Below, piece after piece: positions 8,205 through 14,641 of a stretch of 15,671 nt of DNA. A model generated the notes under the pieces. The model was given only the letters and a program-made list of their open reading frames with translations. It was not told the DNA's origin and ran no database searches. The stretch is from DASTGO01 sp035719045. Lineage in GTDB: Bacteria; Actinomycetota; Actinomycetes; Actinomycetales; Kineosporiaceae. The number at the start of each line of letters is the position of its first letter. Position 1 is the first letter of the stretch. The stretch spans positions 1-15,671 of the forward strand of contig DASTGO010000048.1 in assembly GCA_035719045.1 (NCBI GenBank), given 5' to 3'. Both the position numbers and the translations under genes were made by a program.

Positions 8205-8210
8205 TACCAT
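8205..8210 (+). promoter_or_regulatory. Possible -10 box for folC
   Basis: TACCAT fits TANNNT and lies 34 bases after the carbonic anhydrase stop. Use of it would give folC a leader of about 187 bases that includes the small ORF at 8363. No -35 element is evident, and the match may be chance. Apart from this and the small ORF, I see nothing in the 232-base gap 8172-8403. Confidence 0.25.
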
Positions 8211-8362
8211 GGGCGGCACAGGCGATGACCCGGCCATCACCGGCGAGCCTCCGGAAGAACGGGAGCCGTTCCCCCGGCACACCGTGCCCGGCAGGTGATC
8301 ACCTCGCATTCAACGTGACGGCGAACGTGCTGGTCACGGCGAGGGTGGACGAGGAGACCGCA

Positions 8363-8407
8363 GTGACGTACCCCAGGGCGGCGACGGACGGCGGGCAGGC
8401 GGAATGA
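8363..8407 (+). CDS. Small upstream ORF (14 codons) overlapping the folC start
   Basis: GTG at 8363 has a strong ribosome site, GAGGAG at 8351-8356, six bases away. It encodes MTYPRAATDGGQAE and stops at TGA 8405-8407. The stop overlaps the folC ATG (8404-8406) as ATGA. The folC ATG has only a weak, badly spaced site of its own, so folC translation may depend on ribosomes ending this ORF. In-frame GTGs at 8345, 8327 and 8315 could give a longer version but lack ribosome sites. I know no family for the peptide. Confidence 0.45.
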   Translation: MTYPRAATDGGQAE

Positions 8408-9801
8408 GCCGGACGGCGGGGCACGGACCGCAGCGGGCGGAGAAAGAGGCCGCCCAGCAGGAGGCGGTGCAGGAGCGGCTGGCCAGGGTCCGTGCGGAGA
8501 TCCTCGGCCGGGCGCCCGAGCATGACCTGGTGCCGAGCCTGGACCGGATCGCCGCCGTCTGCGAACTGCTGGGCGACCCGCAGAAGGCCTTCCGGGTGGT
8601 CCATGTGACCGGGACCAACGGCAAGACGTCGACCACCCGGATGGTCGAGCGGCTGCTGCGCGAGCACGGCCTGCGCACGGGACGTTTCGTCAGCCCGCAT
8701 CTGACCGACATCCGGGAGCGGATCGCCCTGGACGGCGAACCCATCTCGCCGCAACGGTTCGCCGAGGTGTACGACGAGGTGCTGCCGTACGTCGAACTGG
8801 TCGACGCCCGGTCCGCCCGGGACGGGCAGCCGCGGATGACGTTCTTCGAGGTGCTGGTCGCGATGGCCTACGCCGCCTTCGCCGACACCCCGGTGGACGC
8901 CGCCGTGATCGAGGTCGGGATGGGCGGCACCTGGGACGCCACCAACGTCGCCGACGGCGAGGTCGCCGTGGTCACCCCGATCGCCGTCGACCACCAGCGG
9001 TTCCTCGGCCGCGACGTCGCCTCGATCGCCGGTGAGAAGTCCGGGATCATCAAGCCCGGCGCGACCGCGGTGCTCTCGGACCAGCCCGAGGAGGCTGCCG
9101 CGATGCTGCTGGAGCGGATCGCGCAGACCGGGGCGACCGCCGTCCGGGAGGGCCTGGACTTCGCCGTCCTGCAGCGGGAGGTCGCCGTCGGCGGGCAGTT
9201 GCTCACCCTGCAGGGACTGACCGCGGTGTACCCCGACGTGTTCCTGCCGCTGCACGGGGTCCATCAGGCACGCAACGCGGCCTGCGCGCTGGCCGCCGTC
9301 GAGGCCTTCCTCGGGGCCGGCCCCGGCGGGCTGGATCCCGACGTGGTGCGGGCCGGCTTCGCGGGGGCGGATTCCCCGGGCCGGCTGGAGGTGGTCCGGC
9401 GCAGTCCCACGGTGCTGGTCGACGCCGCGCACAACCCCGCCGGAGCGCAGGCGCTGGCCGAGGCGCTGGAAGAGGCGTTCGGGTTCGCCCGGCTGGTCGG
9501 CGTGGTCGGGGTGCTGGCGGACAAGGACGCCGAGGGCATCCTGTCCGCTCTGGAACCGGTCCTCGACCACGTCGTCGTCACCGAGTCCACCTCGCAGCGG
9601 GCCACTCCTGCCGACGAGCTGGGGGAGTTGGCCGCCGACATCTTCGGTGAGCACCGGGTGGACGTCGCACCCCGGCTGGACGACGCGCTCGAGCTTGCGG
9701 TCACCCGGGCCGAGGCGGACGGAACCCCCGCTGCCGGAGTGCTGGCCACCGGCTCGATCACGATCGCCGCCGAGGTCCGGATCCTGCTCGGCCGGGGCTG
9801 A
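8404..9801 (+). CDS. folC: Bifunctional folylpolyglutamate synthase / dihydrofolate synthase
   Basis: This cytosolic ATP-dependent ligase adds glutamate to dihydropteroate and then extends the glutamate tail of folates. The 465-residue product has the Mur-ligase-like P-loop VTGTNGKTST (68-77). It also has SPHLTDIRERI after the first helix, EVGMGGTWDATN (170-181), GEKSGIIKPG (the region of the carbamylated Lys in the family), and DAAHNPAGA (340-348) in the C-terminal glutamate ligase domain. The length is normal, with a Glu/Gln/Arg-rich extension of about 20 residues at the N-terminus. The ATG at 8404 overlaps the stop of a small ORF that has a strong ribosome site, which suggests translational coupling. 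A hairpin directly follows the stop. In Streptomyces, folC follows valS. Here the carbonic anhydrase gene lies between them. Confidence 0.96.
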   Translation: MSRTAGHGPQRAEKEAAQQEAVQERLARVRAEILGRAPEHDLVPSLDRIAAVCELLGDPQKAFRVVHVTGTNGKTSTTRMVERLLREHGLRTGRFVSPHLTDIRERIALDGEPISPQRFAEVYDEVLPYVELVDARSARDGQPRMTFFEVLVAMAYAAFADTPVDAAVIEVGMGGTWDATNVADGEVAVVTPIAVDHQRFLGRDVASIAGEKSGIIKPGATAVLSDQPEEAAAMLLERIAQTGATAVREGLDFAVLQREVAVGGQLLTLQGLTAVYPDVFLPLHGVHQARNAACALAAVEAFLGAGPGGLDPDVVRAGFAGADSPGRLEVVRRSPTVLVDAAHNPAGAQALAEALEEAFGFARLVGVVGVLADKDAEGILSALEPVLDHVVVTESTSQRATPADELGELAADIFGEHRVDVAPRLDDALELAVTRAEADGTPAAGVLATGSITIAAEVRILLGRG

Positions 9802-9804
9802 CCG

Positions 9805-9834
9805 GCGCCGCCCAGCGATCAGGACCGGCGGCGC
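9805..9834 (+). terminator. Probable folC terminator hairpin
   Basis: Arms GCGCCGCC (9805-9812) and GGCGGCGC (9827-9834) are perfectly complementary around a 14-base loop, starting four bases after the folC TGA. There is no T tract. A new promoter box follows at 9885, so an end of transcription here makes sense. Confidence 0.5.
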
Positions 9835-9884
9835 GCGGGCAGTGATCCGGGCCGAACCGGCCACCTGCGGGTGATCCGGGCGAC

Positions 9885-9890
9885 TAGGGT
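9885..9890 (+). promoter_or_regulatory. Probable -10 box of the SHOCT membrane protein gene (leaderless)
   Basis: TAGGGT ends six bases before the GTG start at 9897. The ten bases CGACTAGGGT (9881-9890) are repeated exactly before the DUF4233 gene. No Shine-Dalgarno sequence precedes the GTG, which fits a leaderless mRNA. Confidence 0.65.
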
Positions 9891-9896
9891 CCCGGC

Positions 9897-10772
9897 GTGG
9901 GTATCCGGACGACCGTCGCCACCGCCTTCTCGATCGCGGGTGCGGCCGCGCTCGCCGTGGGCATGTACGGCATGGAGGCGACGGGAGGCAGTTGCACCAT
10001 CGATGGGAACTGCCCCGTCCCGCCGAGCGTGATGATTCCCTGCTTCGTCGGAGGGATGATCACCGTCATCGTGGCCACCGTCGCTGGTGCCGGGGCGGTC
10101 GGGTTCGGGCTGGCCTTCCTCGCTCCTGGGGTGGGTTCGATCGCGGCCATTGCCACCGGGTACGGGACCGCGGTCGGATACATCTTCGGCGTGGTCTTCA
10201 CCCTGGTCGGCGGCGGGGCGCTGGTCCTGGGGTCGCTGGCGGGCCGGGGACGCAAGGCCGCCGAGGAACTGCGCGCGACCGGGCATCCGGGGACCGCGAC
10301 CGTGCTGTCCGTACGTGACACCGGCGTCTCGGTGAACGACAACCCGCGGGTGCGGCTGCGGCTGCAGGTGCACCCGGCCGACGGGTCCGGCGACTTCGAG
10401 GCCGAATTGGCCGTGCTGGTGTCCCGGGTGTCGATCCCGCGGGCCGGTGACCGCTACCAGGTCGTCTACGACCCGGCCGACCGGGAGCGGCTGGTGCTCG
10501 GCGACGTGCAGGCCGGCGGGGGATCCTTCGCCGCCCAGCCCACGATGCCCGCCTTCCCGCCGCCACCGGCATACCCGCAGCCGGCGGAGGCGAGCGGGCG
10601 GCCGGCCCCGGCCTGGGGTACCCCGGACGCGGCCGGGCAGACCCCAGCGGACCGGCCGCTGCCGGTGGAGACGGTCGTCGACCAGCTCACCAAGCTCGAC
10701 GCCCTGCGCCGCAGCGGTGCCCTGACCGAGGAGGAGTTCCAGCAGCAGAAGGCCCGGCTGCTCGCGCAGTGA
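9897..10772 (+). CDS. SHOCT-domain membrane protein of unknown function
   Basis: The 291-residue product has a hydrophobic N-terminal region with three or four transmembrane helices (about 8-26, 46-76 and 82-113). A short loop, probably external, carries Cys33 and Cys39, with Cys48 close by. A soluble domain of about 80 residues follows (GTATVLSVRDTGVSVN to YDPADRERLVLGD), resembling the small beta-rich domain often seen in actinobacterial proteins of this layout. Then comes a Pro-rich linker. The C-terminal 31 residues, from VDQLTKLDALRRSGALT onward, are a textbook SHOCT motif, a short helical module found at protein termini. The function is not known. The GTG at 9897 is the only start that fits the promoter box. 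It lies between folC and the DUF4233 gene and appears to have its own promoter and to follow a terminator. Confidence 0.85.
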   Translation: MGIRTTVATAFSIAGAAALAVGMYGMEATGGSCTIDGNCPVPPSVMIPCFVGGMITVIVATVAGAGAVGFGLAFLAPGVGSIAAIATGYGTAVGYIFGVVFTLVGGGALVLGSLAGRGRKAAEELRATGHPGTATVLSVRDTGVSVNDNPRVRLRLQVHPADGSGDFEAELAVLVSRVSIPRAGDRYQVVYDPADRERLVLGDVQAGGGSFAAQPTMPAFPPPPAYPQPAEASGRPAPAWGTPDAAGQTPADRPLPVETVVDQLTKLDALRRSGALTEEEFQQQKARLLAQ

Positions 10773-10901
10773 CCGCCCGTGCCGGGGAACCTACGGCTGG
10801 ACCATCCGCCCGGCCGCTGACCGAACGCGGGGACGGCGGTCCACCCGGCCACGGTGATCAGCTCCGCCGGGCCCACCCGAGGATGGCGTCCGCCCGCCGA
10901 C

Positions 10902-10907
10902 TAGGGT
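10902..10907 (+). promoter_or_regulatory. Probable -10 box of the DUF4233 gene (leaderless)
   Basis: TAGGGT ends exactly six bases before the ATG at 10914. CGACTAGGGT at 10898-10907 is identical to the box before the SHOCT gene. No ribosome-binding site precedes the ATG. Confidence 0.65.
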
Positions 10908-10913
10908 GCGGAC

Positions 10914-11306
10914 ATGACCAGCCCGAACCCGGCCCCGGCCGGCGCCCGCCCCGCCCGGTCGATCCGCCGGATGCTGGCTGCCGTGGTGCTGGCCTTCGAG
11001 TCGCTGGTGGTGTTCTTCGCCGCCCTGGTCGCCAAGGACCTGTCCTCGCTCGGGCTGACCACGGCGCTGTGGGTCGGGGGCGGGCTCGCGGTCGCGTGCC
11101 TGGTCGCCGCCGGGCTGCTGCGCACACCGATCGGCTGGGCCGTCGGCTGGGTGTTGCAGGTGCTCGTGCTGGCGACCGGGTTCTGGGTACGGATGATGTT
11201 CATCCTCGGGGTGGTCTTCGCCGGGCTCTGGGTGGCAGCCCTGCGGATCGGTGAGCGGATCGACCAGGAGAAGGCGGACTACGCCGCTGCCCACCCCCAG
11301 GGCTGA
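10914..11306 (+). CDS. DUF4233 family membrane protein
   Basis: This 130-residue integral membrane protein has four predicted helices at about 20-41, 46-69, 73-92 and 94-113, short ends, and a basic N-terminus (RPARSIRR) that favours an inside orientation. Composition, size and its place between folC and ndk match the DUF4233 family of actinobacteria, whose function is unknown. The start is set by the -10 box six bases upstream. An internal stretch, WVRMMFILGVVFAGLW, is typical of the family as I remember it. The conserved neighbourhood of folC and ndk does not by itself show a shared pathway. About 210 bases without a gene follow, holding only the ndk promoter box and ribosome site. Confidence 0.85.
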   Translation: MTSPNPAPAGARPARSIRRMLAAVVLAFESLVVFFAALVAKDLSSLGLTTALWVGGGLAVACLVAAGLLRTPIGWAVGWVLQVLVLATGFWVRMMFILGVVFAGLWVAALRIGERIDQEKADYAAAHPQG

Positions 11307-11454
11307 CCTCCCCTCCCTCGGCGCGCCGTCCCCGCCTCGGCACGCTCTGCCTGTCTCGGCACCCCTCTCCCGCGGCGCACCATCCCTGCCTCCGCCGACG
11401 GACAGGTTCCGCACCGGACCAAACCCCGGCAACTGGCCGTGTCCGCGCGCTGAC

Positions 11455-11460
11455 TAGGCT
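11455..11460 (+). promoter_or_regulatory. Probable -10 box of the first ndk gene
   Basis: TAGGCT in the context TGACTAGGCT resembles the two CGACTAGGGT boxes upstream. Here the start codon is 56 bases further on, so a leader of about 50 bases with a normal ribosome site is expected. Confidence 0.5.
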
Positions 11461-11516
11461 GACCGGCGGTCACGACGGCCGCCGCAGGGGCGGTCGCGCA
11501 GGCGGAAGGAACGCTC

Positions 11517-11939
11517 GTGGGATCGGAGCGCACGCTGGTCCTGGTCAAGCCGGACGGCGTCAGCCGTGGGCTGGTGGGGGAGGTGCTGCGCCGGATCGAG
11601 GCGAAGGGGTACACCCTGGTCGCCCTCCAGTTGCGCACCGCCGGCCGGGACCTGCTGGAGCGGCACTACGCCGAGCATGCGGGCAAGCCGTTCTTCGGGC
11701 CGCTGGTGGACTTCATGTCCTCCGGGCCCGTGGTCGCCGTGGTCGTGGAGGGGGAGCGGGTGATCGCCGCCTTCCGGTCCCTCGCCGGGGCGACCGACCC
11801 CGTCGTGGCCGCCCCCGGGACCATCCGTGGCGACCTCGGCCGGGACTGGGGGACCAGCGTGCAGCAGAACCTCGTGCACGGCTCGGACTCCCCGGAGTCC
11901 GCCGAGCGCGAGATCGGGATCTGGTTCCCCGAACTCTGA
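11517..11939 (+). CDS. ndk: Nucleoside diphosphate kinase (first copy)
   Basis: This enzyme moves the gamma phosphate from ATP to other nucleoside diphosphates through a phosphohistidine. The 140-residue product has Lys11 in LVKPDGV, Tyr51 in HYAEH, Arg87 and Arg104 (GTIRGD), Asn118, and the catalytic His121 in NLVHGSDS, so it looks fully active. The sequence before the His (GRDWGTSVQQN) is like other actinobacterial Ndk proteins, which suggests this is the ancestral copy. GTG at 11517 is supported by GGAAGGA (11504-11510). It follows the DUF4233 gene and precedes a second ndk gene by 167 bases. By hand alignment the two products share about 74% identity over 136 residues. Confidence 0.97.
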   Translation: MGSERTLVLVKPDGVSRGLVGEVLRRIEAKGYTLVALQLRTAGRDLLERHYAEHAGKPFFGPLVDFMSSGPVVAVVVEGERVIAAFRSLAGATDPVVAAPGTIRGDLGRDWGTSVQQNLVHGSDSPESAEREIGIWFPEL

Positions 11940-12052
11940 GCGGCCGGGTCCTCGGGGCGTCCGTTCCGTGCCGCGGTGTCCGGAAGGCCGTACTCCCTCC
12001 GGGTGACGGTCTGACGGCCCGATGGTCACTCGTCGCGGCCCGCACCCGTCGG

Positions 12053-12058
12053 TAATCT
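12053..12058 (+). promoter_or_regulatory. Possible -10 box of the second ndk gene
   Basis: TAATCT fits TANNNT and lies 48 bases before the GTG of the second ndk gene, in a GC-rich gap. It suggests the two copies are transcribed separately. No -35 element is clear. Confidence 0.4.
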
Positions 12059-12106
12059 GGCGCGTCCGCCGGTGGGGACCGGTGGGGCGGAGGACGGAGG
12101 CGGGCC

Positions 12107-12550
12107 GTGAACGATCCCGAAGGCAGCCGGTCGACCCAGCGCACGCTCGTCCTGGTGAAACCTGATGCCGTCCAGCGGGGGCTGGTCGGCGAGGTGCTGG
12201 CCAGGATCGAGGCCAAGGGGTACCGGCTGGTCACTCTCGACCTGCGTGAGGCCGGGGAGGACCTGCTCGCCCGGCACTACGCGGAACATGTCGCCAAGCC
12301 CTTCTATCCGGAGCTGCTGGAGTTCATGACCTCCGGACCTGTGGTGGCCGCGGTGGTCGAGGGCGACCGGGTGGTCGAGGGATGGCGCAGCCTGATGGGC
12401 CCGACCGATCCGACGACCGCCCCGCCCGGGACCATCCGCGGGGACCTCGGCCGGGACTGGGGCAACGGCCCGACCGAGAACCTCGTGCACGGCTCCGACG
12501 GACCGGAGTCGGCCGCCCGCGAGATCGGGATCTGGTTCCCCGCGCTCTGA
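12107..12550 (+). CDS. Nucleoside diphosphate kinase paralogue (second copy)
   Basis: This 147-residue product is a second Ndk with a seven-residue longer N-terminus. It keeps Lys18 (LVKPDAV), Tyr58 (HYAEH), Arg94, Arg111 (GTIRGD), Asn125 and catalytic His128, so catalysis is probably retained. It differs from the usual family where the motif NLVHGSDS becomes NLVHGSDG (Gly132). The segment before the His reads NGPTEN in place of TSVQQN. DFMSSGP becomes EFMTSGP and PFFGPL becomes PFYPEL. These differences mark it as the diverged copy. GTG at 12107 has GGAGG at 12096-12100. The 3' ends of both ndk genes share 25 identical bases (11907-11931 and 12518-12542), fitting duplication in place. It could be a second general Ndk or one with altered specificity or regulation. 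Confidence 0.95.
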   Translation: MNDPEGSRSTQRTLVLVKPDAVQRGLVGEVLARIEAKGYRLVTLDLREAGEDLLARHYAEHVAKPFYPELLEFMTSGPVVAAVVEGDRVVEGWRSLMGPTDPTTAPPGTIRGDLGRDWGNGPTENLVHGSDGPESAAREIGIWFPAL

Positions 12551-12591
12551 GCGCCCTTCGGCCTGCGCGGCGGCAGGGTCTCCGGGGCGGA

Positions 12592-12597
12592 TAGTCT
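12592..12597 (+). promoter_or_regulatory. Possible -10 box of the radical SAM gene
   Basis: TAGTCT fits TANNNT and lies 40 bases before the ATG at 12638. A leader of about 34 bases would include the ribosome site GAAGGG at 12622-12627. Confidence 0.4.
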
Positions 12598-12637
12598 GGG
12601 CGGACTCCCCAGCGTCCACCCGAAGGGTCGTCCCGCC

Positions 12638-14584
12638 ATGCCAGTCGAGTCGATCTTCGACCGGCTCGAGCCTCTGCTGCCGCGTGTCTCCAAGCCGATC
12701 CAGTACGTCGGCGGCGAGCTGAACAGCCAGGTCAAGGACTGGGACGTCGCCGGCGAGCACACCGTCCGCTGGGCGCTGATGTACCCCGACGCCTATGAGG
12801 TCGGACTGCCCAACCAGGGCGTGACGATCCTCTACGAGGTCCTCAACGCCCGCCCCGACGCCCTGGCCGAGCGCACCTACACCGTCTGGCCGGACCTCGA
12901 GAAGCTGATGCGCGAGCACGGCGTCCCGCAGTTCACCGTCGACGCCCACCGGCCGGTGGGCGCGTTCGACGTGCTCGGGGTGTCGCTGTCCACCGAACTC
13001 GGGTACACCAACCTGCTCACCGGGCTGGACCTGGCCGGGATCCCGCTGATCGCCACGGACCGGGACGGCTCCCACCCGATCGTCATCGCCGGCGGCCACG
13101 CCGCGTTCAACCCGGAGCCGATCGCCGACTTCGTCGACGCCGCGGTGCTCGGTGACGGCGAGCAGGCGGTCGGCATCGTGACGGACGTGATCCGAGACTG
13201 GAAGGCCGAGGGCCGTCCGGGTGGCCGGGAGGGCCTGTTGCTGCGGCTGGCCGCCACCGGCGGGGTGTACGTGCCGCAGCTCTACGACGTGCACTACCTG
13301 CCGGACGGCCGGATCCAGCGGGTGGTCCCCAACCAGGCGGGCGTGCCGTGGCGGGTGCACAAGCACACCGTGATGGACCTCGACGAGTGGCCGTACCCCC
13401 GGCAGCCGCTGGTCCCGCTCGCGGAGAGCGTGCACGAGCGGATGAGCGTGGAGATCTTCCGGGGCTGCAGCCGGGGCTGCCGGTTCTGCCAGGCCGGGAT
13501 GGTCACCCGGCCGGTCCGTGAGCGCTCGCTGCTGGCGATCGGGCAGATGGTCGAGCGGGGGCTGGCCGCCACCGGCTTCGAGGAGGTCGGCCTGCTCAGC
13601 CTGTCCAGCGCCGACCACAGCGAGATCGGGCCGCTGACCAGGCAGCTCGCCGACCGCTACCAGGGCACCCAGACCGGGCTGTCCCTGCCGAGCACGCGCG
13701 TCGACGCGTTCAACATCGACCTCGCCAACGAGTTGTCCCGCAACGGCCGCCGGTCGGGGCTGACCTTCGCCCCGGAGGGCGGCAGCGAGCGGATCCGCAA
13801 GGTGATCAACAAGATGGTCACCGAGGACGATCTGGTCCGGACCGTCGCCACCGCGTACGGCAACGGCTGGCGGCAGGTGAAGCTGTACTTCATGTGCGGT
13901 CTGCCCACCGAGACCGACGAGGACGTCCTGCAGATCGCCGAGCTGGCCAAGCGGGTGATCCGGACCGGCCGGGAGGTGTCCGGACAACGGGATGTCCGGT
14001 GCACGGTCAGCATCGGCGGGTTCGTGCCGAAACCGCACACGCCGTTCCAGTGGGCCGGGCAGGCCTCGCATGAGACGGTCGACGCCCGGCTCGCCGCGCT
14101 GCGTGAGGCGATCCGGTCCGACCGGCAGTTCGGCCGGGCGATCGGGGTCCGTTACCACGACGGCAGGCCGGGCATCGTCGAGGGACTGCTGTCCCGGGGC
14201 GACCGGAGGGTCGGGAAGATCATCCGGGCGGTCTGGGAGGACGGCGGCCGGTTCGACGGCTGGAGCGAGCACTTCTCCTTCGACCGCTGGATGGCCTGTG
14301 CGGACAAGGCCCTGGCCGGGGAGCCGGTCGACGTCGACTGGTACACGACCCGGGAGCGGGACCATGCCGAGGTCCTGCCCTGGGACCACCTGGACTCCGG
14401 GCTGGACAAGGACTGGCTGTGGGAGGACTGGCAGGACGCCCGCGACCAGGTCGAGGTCGAGGACTGCAGGTGGACGCCGTGCTACGACTGCGGGGTCTGC
14501 CCCCAGTTGGGCACTCACGTCCAGACCGGTCCCACGGGCCGGGACCTGCTCCCGCTCACCGTGCTGCCGGCCGCCCGGCCGTGA
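12638..14584 (+). CDS. TIGR03960-type radical SAM protein with B12-binding-like N-terminal domain
   Basis: The 648-residue product has an N-terminal cobalamin-binding-like fold (about 40-190), with YPDAYEVGLPNQG and VLGVSLSTELGYTN typical of this family. I do not see the DxHxxG motif that ligates cobalamin. The radical SAM core has Cys277, Cys281 and Cys284 in CSRGCRFC for the 4Fe-4S cluster that cleaves S-adenosylmethionine. The C-terminus has a second Cys group (Cys610, 615, 618 and 621 in CRWTPCYDCGVC), which may bind another metal or cluster. The reaction is unknown. The pairing with a TIGR03936 protein, to which it is fused in some bacteria, and with RNase E/G and ribosomal genes suggests an RNA or ribosome modification role, but that is inference. 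It lies 87 bases after the second ndk gene and 57 bases before its partner. Confidence 0.92.
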   Translation: MPVESIFDRLEPLLPRVSKPIQYVGGELNSQVKDWDVAGEHTVRWALMYPDAYEVGLPNQGVTILYEVLNARPDALAERTYTVWPDLEKLMREHGVPQFTVDAHRPVGAFDVLGVSLSTELGYTNLLTGLDLAGIPLIATDRDGSHPIVIAGGHAAFNPEPIADFVDAAVLGDGEQAVGIVTDVIRDWKAEGRPGGREGLLLRLAATGGVYVPQLYDVHYLPDGRIQRVVPNQAGVPWRVHKHTVMDLDEWPYPRQPLVPLAESVHERMSVEIFRGCSRGCRFCQAGMVTRPVRERSLLAIGQMVERGLAATGFEEVGLLSLSSADHSEIGPLTRQLADRYQGTQTGLSLPSTRVDAFNIDLANELSRNGRRSGLTFAPEGGSERIRKVINKMVTEDDLVRTVATAYGNGWRQVKLYFMCGLPTETDEDVLQIAELAKRVIRTGREVSGQRDVRCTVSIGGFVPKPHTPFQWAGQASHETVDARLAALREAIRSDRQFGRAIGVRYHDGRPGIVEGLLSRGDRRVGKIIRAVWEDGGRFDGWSEHFSFDRWMACADKALAGEPVDVDWYTTRERDHAEVLPWDHLDSGLDKDWLWEDWQDARDQVEVEDCRWTPCYDCGVCPQLGTHVQTGPTGRDLLPLTVLPAARP

Positions 14585-14600
14585 TCATGTTCGTCAGCAC

Positions 14601-14622
14601 CCGGCCGGAGATCCCCGGCCGG
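14601..14622 (+). other. Hairpin between the radical SAM gene and its partner
   Basis: Two copies of the palindrome CCGGCCGG (14601-14608 and 14615-14622) can pair across a six-base loop. It sits in the 57-base gap, just before the ribosome site of the next gene. It could adjust mRNA stability or the ratio of the two products. GC-rich palindromes are common in such genomes, so weight is low. Confidence 0.3.
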
Positions 14623-14641
14623 ACCAGGAAGGGAGCCCTGA

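Noticed and set aside
8299..9864. A 521-codon minus-strand frame opposite folC
   Set aside because: It is a shadow of folC, which carries all its family motifs.
12950..12970. DAHRPVG in the radical SAM protein as a cobalamin-binding DxHxxG motif
   Set aside because: The spacing is off by one residue, and the surrounding sequence matches the family's B12-like domain, in which I do not expect this motif.
12026..14518. An 830-codon open frame on the minus strand opposite the second ndk and the radical SAM gene
   Set aside because: It lies antisense to two well-recognised genes, has no family resemblance, and is rich in Arg, Pro, Asp, Val and Leu in the way typical of antisense frames in GC-rich coding DNA.
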